Origin: Thermosynechococcus sp.
GTDB taxonomy: Bacteria; Cyanobacteriota; Cyanobacteriia; Thermosynechococcales; Thermosynechococcaceae
DNA: 64,000 nucleotides
Assembly (NCBI RefSeq): GCF_025999095.1
Contig: NZ_AP024678.1
Location: 1,271,527-1,335,526 of the forward strand
Direction: 5' to 3'
The notes under the pieces were generated by a model. The model was not told where the DNA came from. It did not search any database and worked only from the letters and a program-made list of their open reading frames with translations. Below are positions 39,507-49,255 of this stretch, one piece after another. Numbering within the stretch: the stretch's first letter is position 1; each line of letters begins with the position of its first letter. The position numbers and the translations under genes are program-made.

Positions 39507-39650
39507 ATGTTAAGAGCAATACGTGAGAAACTGCAAAGTATGATGGTCTTTTTGATGGAGGCATTTGGGCGCATCTTTACCCCGCGCGATGATCACTATC
39601 CTTCCACAGGGGCACAGCCCTTCACGGGGACACCCTCCCGTAAGAGCTAG
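39507..39650 (+). CDS. Small conserved-looking cyanobacterial protein, 47 aa
   Basis: AGGAG ends 7 nt before the ATG, a strong ribosome site. The product starts MLRAIREKLQSMMVFLMEAF, an amphipathic helix, then GRIFTPRDDHYPSTGAQPF and a short basic tail. I recall similar short cyanobacterial proteins with an RIFSPSDD...TGVQPFEG pattern, but cannot confirm it. No signal peptide; the first half could sit on a membrane. It stands alone between divergent or unrelated neighbours and has a long leader, suggesting its own regulation. Confidence 0.7.
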   Translation: MLRAIREKLQSMMVFLMEAFGRIFTPRDDHYPSTGAQPFTGTPSRKS

Positions 39651-40024
39651 TTGCCGTCTTCCCCAAGAAGAACCCCTGGAGAGTGTTTACAGGTAAACCT
39701 AACCAGTACAGTTCTGCATCAGCTCCGCCATAGTGGCAAGCAGGGGCGGGTGCAGTTTTTTATGAGCTGGGGGCGATCGCCCCAACTGTTAAAAGCAAAG
39801 ATAACGTTCGGTCAGGAAATCCCACCAAAAGGGCGCAACCCCTGAATCTAACGGTATATTGCAGAATCAGTTAAGGAACATTTCAGATATTGAATTTTCA
39901 GTTAACATTTGAGCATTCCCAAGGGGCTATGCTAACTTAAGAGTAGGCACAGAAAGGAAGGTTAGCGATAAGAGTGAACTTAAGGCTTGTGCCTCCCAGT
40001 CCTTGAGTTCAGGATAAAGCAAAG
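39651..40024. other. Spacer without a recognised gene
   Basis: A 64-codon frame at 39651-39845 lacks a credible start or composition. AT-rich sequence at 39850-39960 could hold promoters. No terminator, RNA gene or repeat was recognised. Confidence 0.4.
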
Positions 40025-40348
40025 TTACTCCAAGATGAATCTCAATCCTGTCTTGTGGGTAACATCAAAATTAATCCTGTGAGCTTCAGCGTTGTCTATT
40101 TGTCCTCTCGCTTTATCCAACCTTATCGTTGATGTGGTTACTGCCGAAGTCCCCATGCTGTCGTCCATGGGAGTTAAGGCAAAGCTAGGTAACCTCCCAA
40201 TATCCAGGGTCGTCAACGTTGACAGCAATCCATTACCTAGTGTCCATGCTCCAAGCCTGATCGGTTCAGATCGTTGACTGGGGATTGGATCGCCAGCTAG
40301 AACCACATTTTGTCCACTTAGTTGTCGAGTTAATTCGTTCTTGCTCAT
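40025..40348 (-). CDS. Hypothetical protein downstream of sat
   Basis: 107 residues from the ATG at 40348 (MSKNELTRQLSGQNVVLAGD). Composition is protein-like, with GAWTLGNGLLSTLTTLDIG and the end THKTGLRFILE, but I recognise no family. The same frame is open upstream into sat, where it is only the wrong frame of that gene. A possible hairpin gggggtc/gaccccc lies just before it. No clear ribosome site. Could be real or chance. Confidence 0.35.
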   Translation of the reverse strand: MSKNELTRQLSGQNVVLAGDPIPSQRSEPIRLGAWTLGNGLLSTLTTLDIGRLPSFALTPMDDSMGTSAVTTSTIRLDKARGQIDNAEAHRINFDVTHKTGLRFILE

Positions 40349-40400
40349 GTTGTTAGGGGTCTTGCTGCCGTCAGCTTGACCCCCTCGTTTTATTTTTAGG

Positions 40401-41597
40401 CTATGGCGTGGGTTGCGGTTGTCGCATGGCGCGGGCCAGTTCTGCTGCGACTTCTGGCCGCGAAAACTCTGGAGGCGGCAATTCGCCTCGGCGCAGCATT
40501 TCCCGTACCTTAGTCCCTGAGAGGTGAATGCGCTCTTCAGGTTTGCTGGGACTCGTTTTACTGGTGGCCATCGACTGAGTGCGGGTGCAGTAGAAGGCAT
40601 GCTCAAACTTCAAGGGAATAATGCCCAAGGCCGCTGGATCAAATTCATCAAAGATATGTTGGGCATCGTAGGTGCCGTAGTAGTCTCCCACGCCAGCGTG
40701 ATCCCGACCCACAATGAAATGGGTACAGCCATAGTTTTTGCGGACGAGGGCATGGAAGATCGCCTCCCGTGGCCCTGCATAGCGCATGGCTGCCGGATTG
40801 ATCGCTAGAATCACTCGATCCTTGGGGAAGTAGTGCTCCAACATAATTTCATAGCAGCGCATCCGCACATCGGCGGGAATATCATCCTCTTTGGTGGCGC
40901 CCACGAGGGGATGCAAAAAGAGGCCATCAACGATTTCCAGGGCACATTTTTGGATATATTCATGGGCACGGTGGATCGGGTTGCGGGTCTGAAAACCAAC
41001 GATCGTCCGCCAACCTTTTTCGCGGAAAAGGGCACGGGAATCCACTGGATCAATGCAGTAGTTGGGAAATTGGGGATGGGGATGTCGCTCTAGGAGCCAA
41101 ATGGGGCCTGCAAGGTTGACGTCCCCCTGTTGATAGAGCACCTTGACGCCGGGGTGTTTGTCCTCTTCGGTGCGATAGACACAGCGAGCCTCACGGCGTT
41201 TGTCATAGGTATATTTTTCGGTGAGTTCAAGAACTCCCAAAAACTGACCCGCTGCGTTATCTAGGCGAATGGTTTGGCCAATTTCTAAGGGAGCCGCCAC
41301 CTCAGCACTGACAGAGAGGGTAATGGGAATTGACCAAGGCAACCCATTGGTCAGATACATTTCTTCGACAACTCGCTCATAGTCGGCCTGTCCCATAAAT
41401 CCCGTCAGAGGGCTAAAGCCACCAATGGCAATGAGTTCCAAGTCAGAGACAGCGCGCTCATCGAGGGTCACGCGGGGCAATTGATCGGCGCGAGCCAGCC
41501 AAGCCTGTTTTTGTTCGGGGGACAGAATACGATTGACAAGGATACCGCCGTGGGGGGCGATCGCGTCCTTTGTTTGTACCGTTGCTGATGGACTCAA
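40401..41597 (-). CDS. sat: ATP sulfurylase (sulfate adenylyltransferase)
   Basis: 398 residues. The TTG start is supported by AAGGAG 7 nt upstream. The catalytic motifs are present: [14 protein letters not shown] near residue 195, [12 protein letters not shown] near 295 and [13 protein letters not shown] near 330, all of the ATP-sulfurylase HxxH/RNP type. It activates sulfate to APS, the first step of assimilation; cysH for a later step lies 10 kb away in the same window. No APS kinase gene is adjacent. Confidence 0.96.
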   Translation of the reverse strand: MSPSATVQTKDAIAPHGGILVNRILSPEQKQAWLARADQLPRVTLDERAVSDLELIAIGGFSPLTGFMGQADYERVVEEMYLTNGLPWSIPITLSVSAEVAAPLEIGQTIRLDNAAGQFLGVLELTEKYTYDKRREARCVYRTEEDKHPGVKVLYQQGDVNLAGPIWLLERHPHPQFPNYCIDPVDSRALFREKGWRTIVGFQTRNPIHRAHEYIQKCALEIVDGLFLHPLVGATKEDDIPADVRMRCYEIMLEHYFPKDRVILAINPAAMRYAGPREAIFHALVRKNYGCTHFIVGRDHAGVGDYYGTYDAQHIFDEFDPAALGIIPLKFEHAFYCTRTQSMATSKTSPSKPEERIHLSGTKVREMLRRGELPPPEFSRPEVAAELARAMRQPQPTP

Positions 41598-41687
41598 GGT
41601 CGAACTCCTTTTGGGTCTCGATGAATCTGTTGCAAAACTTCATAAGATAGAAGTCATTATTGGATGAATGGGTACAGGAGACAACGG

Positions 41688-42590
41688 GTGGAGCCCTATC
41701 GCTATGGCATCCAGCGGGAGTGGTGCTGGCGGGGCTGGCAGAGTCGCTATAGCTTCTGGCGACCGGCTTTCGCGGGGCAAAGGGGCTCTCCCGTGATCTT
41801 GCTGCACGGCTTTGGTGCATCTCTACGGCATTGGCGCTACAACTTGCAGTCTTTAGGAAACTACCAGCCAACCTATGCCCTCGATCTCATGGGGTTGGGG
41901 GCAGCAGAAAAGCCCATTGCTGACTATGGTGCTGAATTTTGGGCGGCTCAGGTTCATGCCTTTTGGCAAGGAATGGTTGAGCAACCAGCGGTAATTGTTG
42001 GCAACTCCATTGGGGCCTTAATTGCTCTCACCTGTGCCTACCGCTACCCGCAGATGGCGGCGGGGGTGGTGATGCTAAGTTTGCCGGATCCAGCGCTGCG
42101 CGAAGAGGTGATTCCCAGGGCGATCGCCCCCCTTGTGAAGGCAGTTGAGCAGGTCTTTACCGCTCCCTGGCTGCTGCGGGCACTGTTTTACACGGTTCGC
42201 CGCCCCGCCATTGTCAAGCGCTGGGCCCAACTGGCCTACGCCAATCCCCGCTGTGTGGATGATGAACTATTAGATATTCTGCTTACCCCCGCCTATGACT
42301 GCCAGAGCGATCGCGCCTTTGTGCAAATTATTCGCGCTATGAGCCGCACAGACTTTGGACCCAGTGCCAAAACGATGCTCAAGACTGTGGCCCAACCCCT
42401 ATTGCTGATCTGGGGCAAACAGGATCGCTTCATCCCGCCAATACTGAGCCGCCAGTTTCAACAGGTCCAGCCAACACTAGAAGTGGTGGAGCTAGATCAC
42501 AGCGGCCACTGCCCCCACGATGAACAGCCCGATCGCGTCAATGGCCTACTTTTGGATTGGTTGCGCCGCCACGACCTTTTGAGGGGTTGA
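41688..42590 (+). CDS. Alpha/beta hydrolase
   Basis: 300 residues from the GTG at 41688, chosen because AGGAG lies 7-8 nt upstream; the ATG at 41664 would add eight residues but lies before that site. Hallmarks: oxyanion region VILLHGFGAS near 37, nucleophile elbow VGNSIGALIAL near 105, Asp in IWGKQDRFIPP near 245 and His in DHSGHCPHDEQPD near 274, making a full Ser-Asp-His triad. The substrate is unknown; cyanobacterial homologues include pigment- and ester-cleaving enzymes. A GltS-type transporter follows 55 bp downstream. Confidence 0.88.
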   Translation: MEPYRYGIQREWCWRGWQSRYSFWRPAFAGQRGSPVILLHGFGASLRHWRYNLQSLGNYQPTYALDLMGLGAAEKPIADYGAEFWAAQVHAFWQGMVEQPAVIVGNSIGALIALTCAYRYPQMAAGVVMLSLPDPALREEVIPRAIAPLVKAVEQVFTAPWLLRALFYTVRRPAIVKRWAQLAYANPRCVDDELLDILLTPAYDCQSDRAFVQIIRAMSRTDFGPSAKTMLKTVAQPLLLIWGKQDRFIPPILSRQFQQVQPTLEVVELDHSGHCPHDEQPDRVNGLLLDWLRRHDLLRG

Positions 42591-42645
42591 GTCCTGCTGT
42601 TGCAGGCTCTATGATCACGGCAATCTTTAGGAGTTGGCGCTGCCG

Positions 42646-44076
42646 ATGTTTAGGCTGATAACAGTTTTTTGGGCGTTTATTTTCATGGGTGTTTTGCTGC
42701 TGTTGGGGCGAATTGTGCGGCAGCGTTGGGCACTCATGAGATCCCTTTATATGCCCAGTTCAGTGATTGCGGGCCTCTTGGGACTCATCCTTGGCCCTAC
42801 GGTACTGGGGGCGATCGCCAGCCACATTGCCCCCGACTCGGGTTTGGTCAATGGCCTTTTTGCCGAAGATATCCGTGAAGTTTGGCAACAGTCCCCGAGT
42901 ATTTTCATCAACATTGTTTTCGCCTGTCTATTTTTAGGGGAGATCATCCCTAGCCCTCGGGAAATTTGGCAGAAAGCCTCACCGCAGGTCGCCTTTGGTC
43001 AGATTCTGGCTTGGGGGCAATATGTTGTGGGTTTGCTGCTGACTTGGCTGGTTCTCACGCCCGTATTTGGCATGGATCCGCTTGCTGGTGCCCTGATTGA
43101 GATCACCTTTGAGGGGGGGCATGGAACTGCCGCTGGGATGGCCGATACCTTTAGGGAGTTAAACTTTAGCGCTGGTGCTGATATGGCCTTGGGCTTGGCG
43201 ACGGTGGGTTTGGTCTCTGGGGTGGTTTTTGGGGTGGCACTGATTAACTGGGCACGGCGCACAGGACGGCTCCAGATTCAACCCTTGGCAGACTTCAAAG
43301 CGCAGGAGAATCCAGACCCCCATCCCCACGATGACGCAGAAACACGGCAGCGGCGCCAACAACTGCTGCGGGAGTTACTCATTGATCCTTTGTCATTAAA
43401 TTTCTGTTTTGTCGGCTTGGCGATTCTTGTGGGCTGGGTGATTCTCGAAGCCCTGCGGCTCTTAGAGCGTGTCACCTGGGGACACACGGGTTTGAAGCTC
43501 ATGGCCTATGTGCCCCTATTTCCCTTGGCTCTCATCGGTGGCATTATTGTGCAGTTAATCTTGACCCGTTGGCGCAAACAGTACCTAATTAGCCGGCCAC
43601 TGATTAGCCACATTGGCGGTGTGGCTTTGGATGTGACGATTATTACCGCCTTGGCCACCCTCTCTTTAACCGCCATTGGTGAAAATCTCATTCCCTTTAT
43701 CCTCTTGAGTTTGGGGGGAATTGGTTGGAATCTCTTTGTCATGCTCTATTTAGCGCCGCGAATTTTGCCCATGTTCTGGTTTGAGCGCGGGATTGGTGAC
43801 ATGGGGCAATCGATGGGGGTGACATCTACTGGATTATTGCTGATTCGTATAGTAGACCCCCACAATCAATCGGGGGCACTGGAAAGTTTCGCCTACAAGC
43901 AAATTCTCTTTGAGCCAATTGTCGGGGGTGGGTTGTTTACTGCTGCAGCACCGATTTTGATCCGCAATTTTGGCGTGGCACCGGTGCTGGGACTGACAAG
44001 TGGCCTATTGCTGTTGTGGCTGTGGTTTGGTTTTTGGAACTATGGCCAAATCCGGCGATCGCTGGTGCAAAATTGA
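42646..44076 (+). CDS. Sodium/glutamate symporter-family protein (GltS/ESS type)
   Basis: 476 residues from the ATG at 42646 (AGGAG 12 nt upstream; the TTG at 42634 sits too close). About 11 transmembrane segments in two inverted halves. Diagnostic re-entrant signatures: FEGGHGTAAGMADTF near 160 and IGDMGQSMGVTSTGLLL near 390, plus an FEP-x-VGGGLFTA segment. A hydrophilic loop rich in His/Asp/Arg (NPDPHPHDDAETRQRRQQ) separates the halves. Family members import glutamate with sodium; substrate here is inferred. Confidence 0.8.
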   Translation: MFRLITVFWAFIFMGVLLLLGRIVRQRWALMRSLYMPSSVIAGLLGLILGPTVLGAIASHIAPDSGLVNGLFAEDIREVWQQSPSIFINIVFACLFLGEIIPSPREIWQKASPQVAFGQILAWGQYVVGLLLTWLVLTPVFGMDPLAGALIEITFEGGHGTAAGMADTFRELNFSAGADMALGLATVGLVSGVVFGVALINWARRTGRLQIQPLADFKAQENPDPHPHDDAETRQRRQQLLRELLIDPLSLNFCFVGLAILVGWVILEALRLLERVTWGHTGLKLMAYVPLFPLALIGGIIVQLILTRWRKQYLISRPLISHIGGVALDVTIITALATLSLTAIGENLIPFILLSLGGIGWNLFVMLYLAPRILPMFWFERGIGDMGQSMGVTSTGLLLIRIVDPHNQSGALESFAYKQILFEPIVGGGLFTAAAPILIRNFGVAPVLGLTSGLLLLWLWFGFWNYGQIRRSLVQN

Positions 44077-44158
44077 CCCTATTCAGGGAGAAACCTAGAA
44101 TAGAAACGACTTGAGCCCCTGCGCCGTCTCAAGTAAAAGCCGTGTTCTGAGTTTGCCG

Positions 44159-46585
44159 ATGACCTCTGTGCTCCTCAAATCCGTTGTTGAAAGTGATGAA
44201 CGTGCCGATCTGCGTCAGTTTTCACGCCTCCTGCAACTAGGAGAAAAACGTTATCTCCTGCGCAATGATATTCTGGATGCCTTTGCAGATTACTGTCGCG
44301 ATCAAAAGCGACCTGTTCCCCCACCCTCAGAGTCGCGCCTCAGTAAGCTGGTGTTCTATACCCAAGAGATCATTGTTGACAACGAAAGTCTCTGCTGGAT
44401 TATTCGGCCACGGATTGCGCAGCAGGAGGTGTGTCGGCTGCTGGTGGAGGATTTGACAATTGTGCCGATGACGATCCCAGAGCTATTGGATCTGCGCGAT
44501 CGCCTTGTCAATCACTACCATCCCAACGAGGGGGATGTTTTTGAAATTGATGTCCAGCCTTTCTATGACTACTCGCCGATCATCCGCGATGCCAAGAATA
44601 TCGGTAAGGGGGTGGAATTTCTCAATCGTTACTTATCTAGTAAGCTGTTCCAAGACCCGCGCCAGTGGCAGCAAAACCTTTTTACCTTTTTGCAAATTCA
44701 CCGCTACAACGGCTATCAACTCCTGATTAATGAGCGGATTCGCTCTCCTCAACACCTCTCAGAACAGGTGAAACAAGCTCTCGTAGCCCTCAGCGATCGC
44801 GCCCCCGCCGAGGCCTATAGTGAGTTTCGCTTTGAACTGCAAAATCTCGGCTTTGAACCGGGTTGGGGCAATACTGTCGCCCGGGTGCGGGACACCCTAG
44901 AAATTTTGGATCAACTCTTGGACTCTCCCGATCACCAAGTGCTGGAGGCCTTTGTCTCGCGGATTCCGATGCTCTTTCGCATTGCCCTGATTTCTCCCCA
45001 TGGCTGGTTTGGCCAAGAGGGGGTGCTGGGGCGACCCGACACCGGTGGGCAGGTGGTCTATATCCTCGACCAAGTGAAAAGCCTTGAAAAACAAATGCGG
45101 GAGGATTTAGAACTGGCAGGGTTGGGGGTACTGGAGGCACGGCCTAAAATTATTGTCCTGACTCGCCTAATTCCCAATGCGGAAGGGACGCTGTGCAACC
45201 AACGCCTAGAGAAAATCTACGGTACCAATGATGCTTGGATTCTGCGGGTCCCCTTCCGGGAATTTAATCCCAAGGTGACGCAAAACTGGATTTCTCGCTT
45301 TGAAATCTGGCCCTATTTGGAAACCTTTGCCATTGATGCGGAGCGAGAGTTGCGAGCCGAGTTTGGCCATGTCCCCGACTTGATTATTGGCAACTATTCC
45401 GATGGCAACCTGGTGGCTTTCCTCTTGGCGCGGCGACTAAAGGTTACCCAGTGCAACATTGCCCATGCCCTCGAGAAATCTAAATACCTGTTTAGCAACC
45501 TCTACTGGCAGGACTTGGAGGATAAGTATCACTTCTCGCTGCAATTTACGGCGGATCTGATTGCCATGAATGCCGCCAACTTTATTATCAGCAGTACCTA
45601 CCAAGAGATTGTGGGCACACCCGATAGCATCGGCCAGTACGAGTCCTATCAGTCCTTTACAATGCCCGATCTGTACCATGTGGTCAATGGCATTGAACTC
45701 TTTAGCCCGAAGTTTAATGTGGTGCCACCAGGGGTAAATGAACAAGTTTACTTTCCCTACTACCACTATACGGAGCGACTAGAGGGCGATCGCCAGCGGT
45801 TGGAGGAACTGCTCTTTACCCTTGAAGACCCGCAGCAGATCTATGGTTACTTAGAGGCTCCTGAAAAACGTCCCCTCTTTTCGATGGCACGGCTGGATCG
45901 GATTAAGAACCTCACCGGCCTAGCGGAAGCCTTTGGCCGCAGCAAAGCACTGCAGGAGCACTGCAACTTAATTTTGGTGGCGGGCAAGTTGCGCACCGCA
46001 GACTCCAGCGATCGCGAGGAAATTGCCGAGATTGAGAAGCTCTATCAAATCATTCAGCAGTACAACCTCCATGGCAAAATTCGCTGGCTAGGGATTCGTT
46101 TACCAAAAGCAGATTCCGGGGAAGTTTATCGCATCATTGCCGATCGCCAGGGGATTTTTGTCCAGCCTGCTTTGTTTGAAGCCTTTGGCTTGACGATTCT
46201 AGAGGCAATGATCAGTGGTTTGCCCACCTTTGGTACGCGCTTTGGTGGCCCTCTGGAAATTATCCAAGATGGGGTGAATGGCTTTTATATCAACCCAACC
46301 CACTTAGAAGAAATGGCCGAAACCATCGTCCGCTTTCTGGAGGCTTGCGATCGCAATCCCCAGGAGTGGCAGCGGATTTCCAAAGCCGGTATCGAGCGGG
46401 TCTATAGCACCTACACTTGGAAAATTCACTGCAGCCGCCTGCTCTCCCTTGCCAAGATCTACGGCTTCTGGAACTTCTCTTCCCAAGAAAACCGCGAAGA
46501 TATGATGCGCTACATGGAAGCGCTGTTCCATCTACTCTATAAACCCCGCGCCCAAGCCCTACTGGCGGAGCACATGCAGCGGTGA
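44159..46585 (+). CDS. susA: Sucrose synthase
   Basis: 808 residues from the ATG at 44159 (MTSVLLKSVVESDERAD), the usual length. N-terminal cellular-targeting/regulatory domains (1-260) precede the GT-B catalytic part: SPHGWFGQEGVLGRPDTGGQ near 280, IAHALEKSKYLFS near 440, SMARLDRIKNLTGL near 578 and the E-x7-E motif EAFGLTILE near 680. It reversibly makes sucrose and UDP or ADP from fructose and nucleotide-sugar. The sequence is very close to that of T. elongatus as I remember it. Confidence 0.97.
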   Translation: MTSVLLKSVVESDERADLRQFSRLLQLGEKRYLLRNDILDAFADYCRDQKRPVPPPSESRLSKLVFYTQEIIVDNESLCWIIRPRIAQQEVCRLLVEDLTIVPMTIPELLDLRDRLVNHYHPNEGDVFEIDVQPFYDYSPIIRDAKNIGKGVEFLNRYLSSKLFQDPRQWQQNLFTFLQIHRYNGYQLLINERIRSPQHLSEQVKQALVALSDRAPAEAYSEFRFELQNLGFEPGWGNTVARVRDTLEILDQLLDSPDHQVLEAFVSRIPMLFRIALISPHGWFGQEGVLGRPDTGGQVVYILDQVKSLEKQMREDLELAGLGVLEARPKIIVLTRLIPNAEGTLCNQRLEKIYGTNDAWILRVPFREFNPKVTQNWISRFEIWPYLETFAIDAERELRAEFGHVPDLIIGNYSDGNLVAFLLARRLKVTQCNIAHALEKSKYLFSNLYWQDLEDKYHFSLQFTADLIAMNAANFIISSTYQEIVGTPDSIGQYESYQSFTMPDLYHVVNGIELFSPKFNVVPPGVNEQVYFPYYHYTERLEGDRQRLEELLFTLEDPQQIYGYLEAPEKRPLFSMARLDRIKNLTGLAEAFGRSKALQEHCNLILVAGKLRTADSSDREEIAEIEKLYQIIQQYNLHGKIRWLGIRLPKADSGEVYRIIADRQGIFVQPALFEAFGLTILEAMISGLPTFGTRFGGPLEIIQDGVNGFYINPTHLEEMAETIVRFLEACDRNPQEWQRISKAGIERVYSTYTWKIHCSRLLSLAKIYGFWNFSSQENREDMMRYMEALFHLLYKPRAQALLAEHMQR

Positions 46586-46642
46586 CACAGGCTAGGTAGA
46601 GCAGCTCAGGTATTTGGGAATGCCGCTCATAAAGAGCGCGGG

Positions 46643-47287
46643 TCACACATAATGATAATCGATTGCCCAGCGAGCCAATTCCGTGCGATTGTGGCAGCCC
46701 GTTTTCCCTAGCATATTGCTGACATGGCTTTCCACTGTGCGCTGACTCACGTGTAGCTCTGCAGAAATTTCACGATTTGACATTCCCCGGGCGACATATT
46801 GGAGAATTCGCGTTTCTGTGGGGGTGAGTTCGACACCAGGGGGGGGTGTGGGTCTAGGGGGGGCTTGTCGTCCTTGAGCCTCCCGCAGGCGCGCCGTTTG
46901 TTTGAGGAGGGCTTGGATTTGGGCTAGGAGTTCATCCGGTTCAAAGGGCTTGACCAGGTAAACATCACCGCCGGTTTGCAACCCCTTAATGCGATCGTGG
47001 GTTTGCCCCTTAGCTGAGAGAAAGAGCACTGGCAACCAACTGAGGTGTGTCTGTTGTCGCACCGCACTGACAAAGCTATAGCCATCCATCTGCGGCATCA
47101 TCACATCACAAATAATTAAATCTGGAGTGTGTTGCCGAAGAATTGCCAGCCCTTCATTGCCATGGGCTGCGGTGAGCACCCGATATCCCTGCATCTCAAG
47201 GTAATCCTTCACCAAGAGCACAAGGTTGCGATCGTCATCTACCAAGAGAATGGTGGCGTTTTGTCCAGGGGATGCCTCAAAGGTCAT
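46643..47287 (-). CDS. NarL/LuxR-type response regulator
   Basis: 214 residues. Receiver: ILLVDDDRNLVLLVK, phosphoacceptor Asp in LIICDVMMPQMDG near 59, LFLSAKG and VKPFEPDEL. A Pro-rich linker follows (RPTPPPGVELT), then a LuxR-type DNA-binding helix-turn-helix: LTPTETRILQYVARGMSNRE and VSQRTVESHVSNML. A DNA-binding transcription regulator; target genes unknown. It lies 50 bp downstream of the GGDEF regulator on the same strand, probably one operon. No histidine kinase is adjacent. Confidence 0.9.
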   Translation of the reverse strand: MTFEASPGQNATILLVDDDRNLVLLVKDYLEMQGYRVLTAAHGNEGLAILRQHTPDLIICDVMMPQMDGYSFVSAVRQQTHLSWLPVLFLSAKGQTHDRIKGLQTGGDVYLVKPFEPDELLAQIQALLKQTARLREAQGRQAPPRPTPPPGVELTPTETRILQYVARGMSNREISAELHVSQRTVESHVSNMLGKTGCHNRTELARWAIDYHYV

Positions 47288-47337
47288 ACATTTAGGACAG
47301 TCAACGGTGCTGGTGCAGGGTTTTACTGAGAATAAGC

Positions 47338-49026
47338 CTACTCCTTTAGGATATCCTCTTGGGAGGAGGCATTGGCAAATTCTGGGGGCATTTCCTTTAG
47401 GGCCGTCATAATTTGAGAACGTCCTGCTGCCTTAGCGGCATAGAGGGCATCATCCGCCGTCTTCACCAGTTGCACTAAGCTCTTCCCATGGGTGGGGAAT
47501 TGACTAATACCGGCACTAAAACTCACCCTAAAGCTATCGTGATTGGGCGCATAGAAGGTATGGTTGCGCAACCGCTGCAAGCAGATGGCAAGGCGGTGTT
47601 TGGCCACCTCAAGGGAAATGCCATACAGGGCAATTAAAAATTCCTCGCCGCCCCAGCGAGCGACAACATCCTCCAGGCGCAGGGACTGTCGCAACATCCG
47701 AGCGGTAGTCACCAATACCTGATCGCCGACATCGTGACCGTAGGTATCATTGATGCGTTTGAAATAATCTAAATCTAAAACGGCAATGCAAAGGGTTTGC
47801 TGTTGGCGGCTGGCAAGGGTTAAAAAGCGTTCAATGTCTTCTGTGGCTTTACGCCGATTGCTGAGTCCTGTGAGGGGATCGACCTCTGCTAAGCGTTTCA
47901 GAAGGCGGGTGCGCTCTAGGCGGTTAATGATCCGGGTGATTAGCTCAGGGCCGACAATGGGTTTATTGACAAAATCATCGGCACCGGCAGCAAAAAGTTG
48001 GGTGACAAAGGCTGGGTCAGTGGTTGCCGTGAGAAAGAGAATGGGCAACTGATTCCAACGGGGATCATTGCGCACCACTTGGCAGAGTTCTAGGCCGTTG
48101 ATGCCCGGCATTTGAACATCAAGAATCACCAATTCGGGGTTGGTGGTCTCTAGGACATCCCAAAATTGATCGGGATCTTGAAGTGAGGTGACGCTCATTC
48201 CCCAAGGTTCCAAGAGGCGTTTTAGGATGGCCAGGGTGACGGCATCATCATCCACAGCCAGAATGCTGGTGGAGGTGATCTCTTGGGGTTGGAGTAACTG
48301 TTCGAGAGTCTGCAACAGCCGCTCGACATCAACGGGCTTACTTAGGGTGATCCGCGAGCCAAGGCGAATGGCGGCGAGGCGATCGCGCCACGTGTCACGG
48401 GCAGTAAACACGAGTGCGGGGATGGGCGGACGATGTTGTCGCAATTGCTGTAAAAACTCGCGGGTGGTCACCTCATCGGGCATGACTTCCGGATTGAGAA
48501 TCACGGTATTGGGCCAGCACTCCTCAAGGAAAGTATTCACGAGGGGCCAGCTATCTATGGCCACATAGCGAAAACCACCATCAGCGGAGTGCTCCTCAAG
48601 GGAGCGAATTAACTCGGCGTCGTTGTCAATGTGGAGCACAAGGGGCAACCCGGAATCTTGGTTCTGCTCAGGCTTAGGGGTGGCGATCGCGCTTAGGAGT
48701 TGCTGCACAATTTCCAGGAGGGCTGCCGCTGAGCAGGGATAGTGACAATAAATGACTTGGGTATCTGGCTGGGTTGGCGAATCCTTACGCGTGAGGATCA
48801 AAATGGGTTCCTGAAACCGGCAATCGCGCACTTTCTGGCAAAAGACCTCAACTGGTGTGCCCAAATGGGACTCATCCCCAATCAAGAGGTGGTAGCGATG
48901 ACTGGCTAGTAAGCTCCAGAGGTCCTCGGATCGGGCAACCACATCCACCCGATGATCGGCAGTGGTTAGGATCGAAACCAATGTGGCCGCCGTGGCCGCA
49001 TTCTCGTGATAAAGCAAAATGGCCAT
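47338..49026 (-). CDS. REC-REC-REC-GGDEF regulator (diguanylate cyclase)
   Basis: 562 residues. Three receiver-like domains: the first (1-115) and second (125-240) lack a standard Asp site (ILNPEV in the second), while the third (about 250-370) is canonical, with SILAVDDDA and LVILDVQMPGING. The GGDEF domain (about 385-545) has RWGGEEFLIALYG, an active GG[D/E]EF, and an RLED inhibitory I-site five residues before it. It makes c-di-GMP when activated by receiver 3, with product feedback. The NarL regulator follows. Confidence 0.92.
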   Translation of the reverse strand: MAILLYHENAATAATLVSILTTADHRVDVVARSEDLWSLLASHRYHLLIGDESHLGTPVEVFCQKVRDCRFQEPILILTRKDSPTQPDTQVIYCHYPCSAAALLEIVQQLLSAIATPKPEQNQDSGLPLVLHIDNDAELIRSLEEHSADGGFRYVAIDSWPLVNTFLEECWPNTVILNPEVMPDEVTTREFLQQLRQHRPPIPALVFTARDTWRDRLAAIRLGSRITLSKPVDVERLLQTLEQLLQPQEITSTSILAVDDDAVTLAILKRLLEPWGMSVTSLQDPDQFWDVLETTNPELVILDVQMPGINGLELCQVVRNDPRWNQLPILFLTATTDPAFVTQLFAAGADDFVNKPIVGPELITRIINRLERTRLLKRLAEVDPLTGLSNRRKATEDIERFLTLASRQQQTLCIAVLDLDYFKRINDTYGHDVGDQVLVTTARMLRQSLRLEDVVARWGGEEFLIALYGISLEVAKHRLAICLQRLRNHTFYAPNHDSFRVSFSAGISQFPTHGKSLVQLVKTADDALYAAKAAGRSQIMTALKEMPPEFANASSQEDILKE

Positions 49027-49173
49027 ACCTAGCCGCCAATCGCCTGTCGTTATTACTCTACTGCCTTACCTTCATATTCCTCAACCTTCTGAAAGGACAA
49101 TACCGCTCGCCATTAGTTACATATCTTTATATTTGCATTCTTGTTAGATGCTACTAATTCTCAATAATGCTGC

Positions 49174-49210
49174 TATACTAAGCCCAGGGTTTGTTGAGAT
49201 TAATACTCAA
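49174..49210 (+). promoter_or_regulatory. isiA promoter with Fur-like sites
   Basis: TATACT at 49174-49179 is a good -10. A palindrome ttgag-attaata-ctcaa lies at 49194-49210, just downstream, and a related half-site taattctcaataatg lies upstream at about 49155-49169. Both resemble Fur boxes, fitting iron-starvation control of isiA. No clear -35 was seen. The -10 and palindrome arrangement is observed; Fur binding is inferred. Confidence 0.55.
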
Positions 49211-49255
49211 TAATCCTGATGTTGACGTCCACTCTATCTATCAAAGGAGGACAGG

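Noticed and set aside
40349-40606. Upstream extension of the small hypothetical gene below sat
   Set aside because: It lies inside sat in another frame and carries no own start signal.
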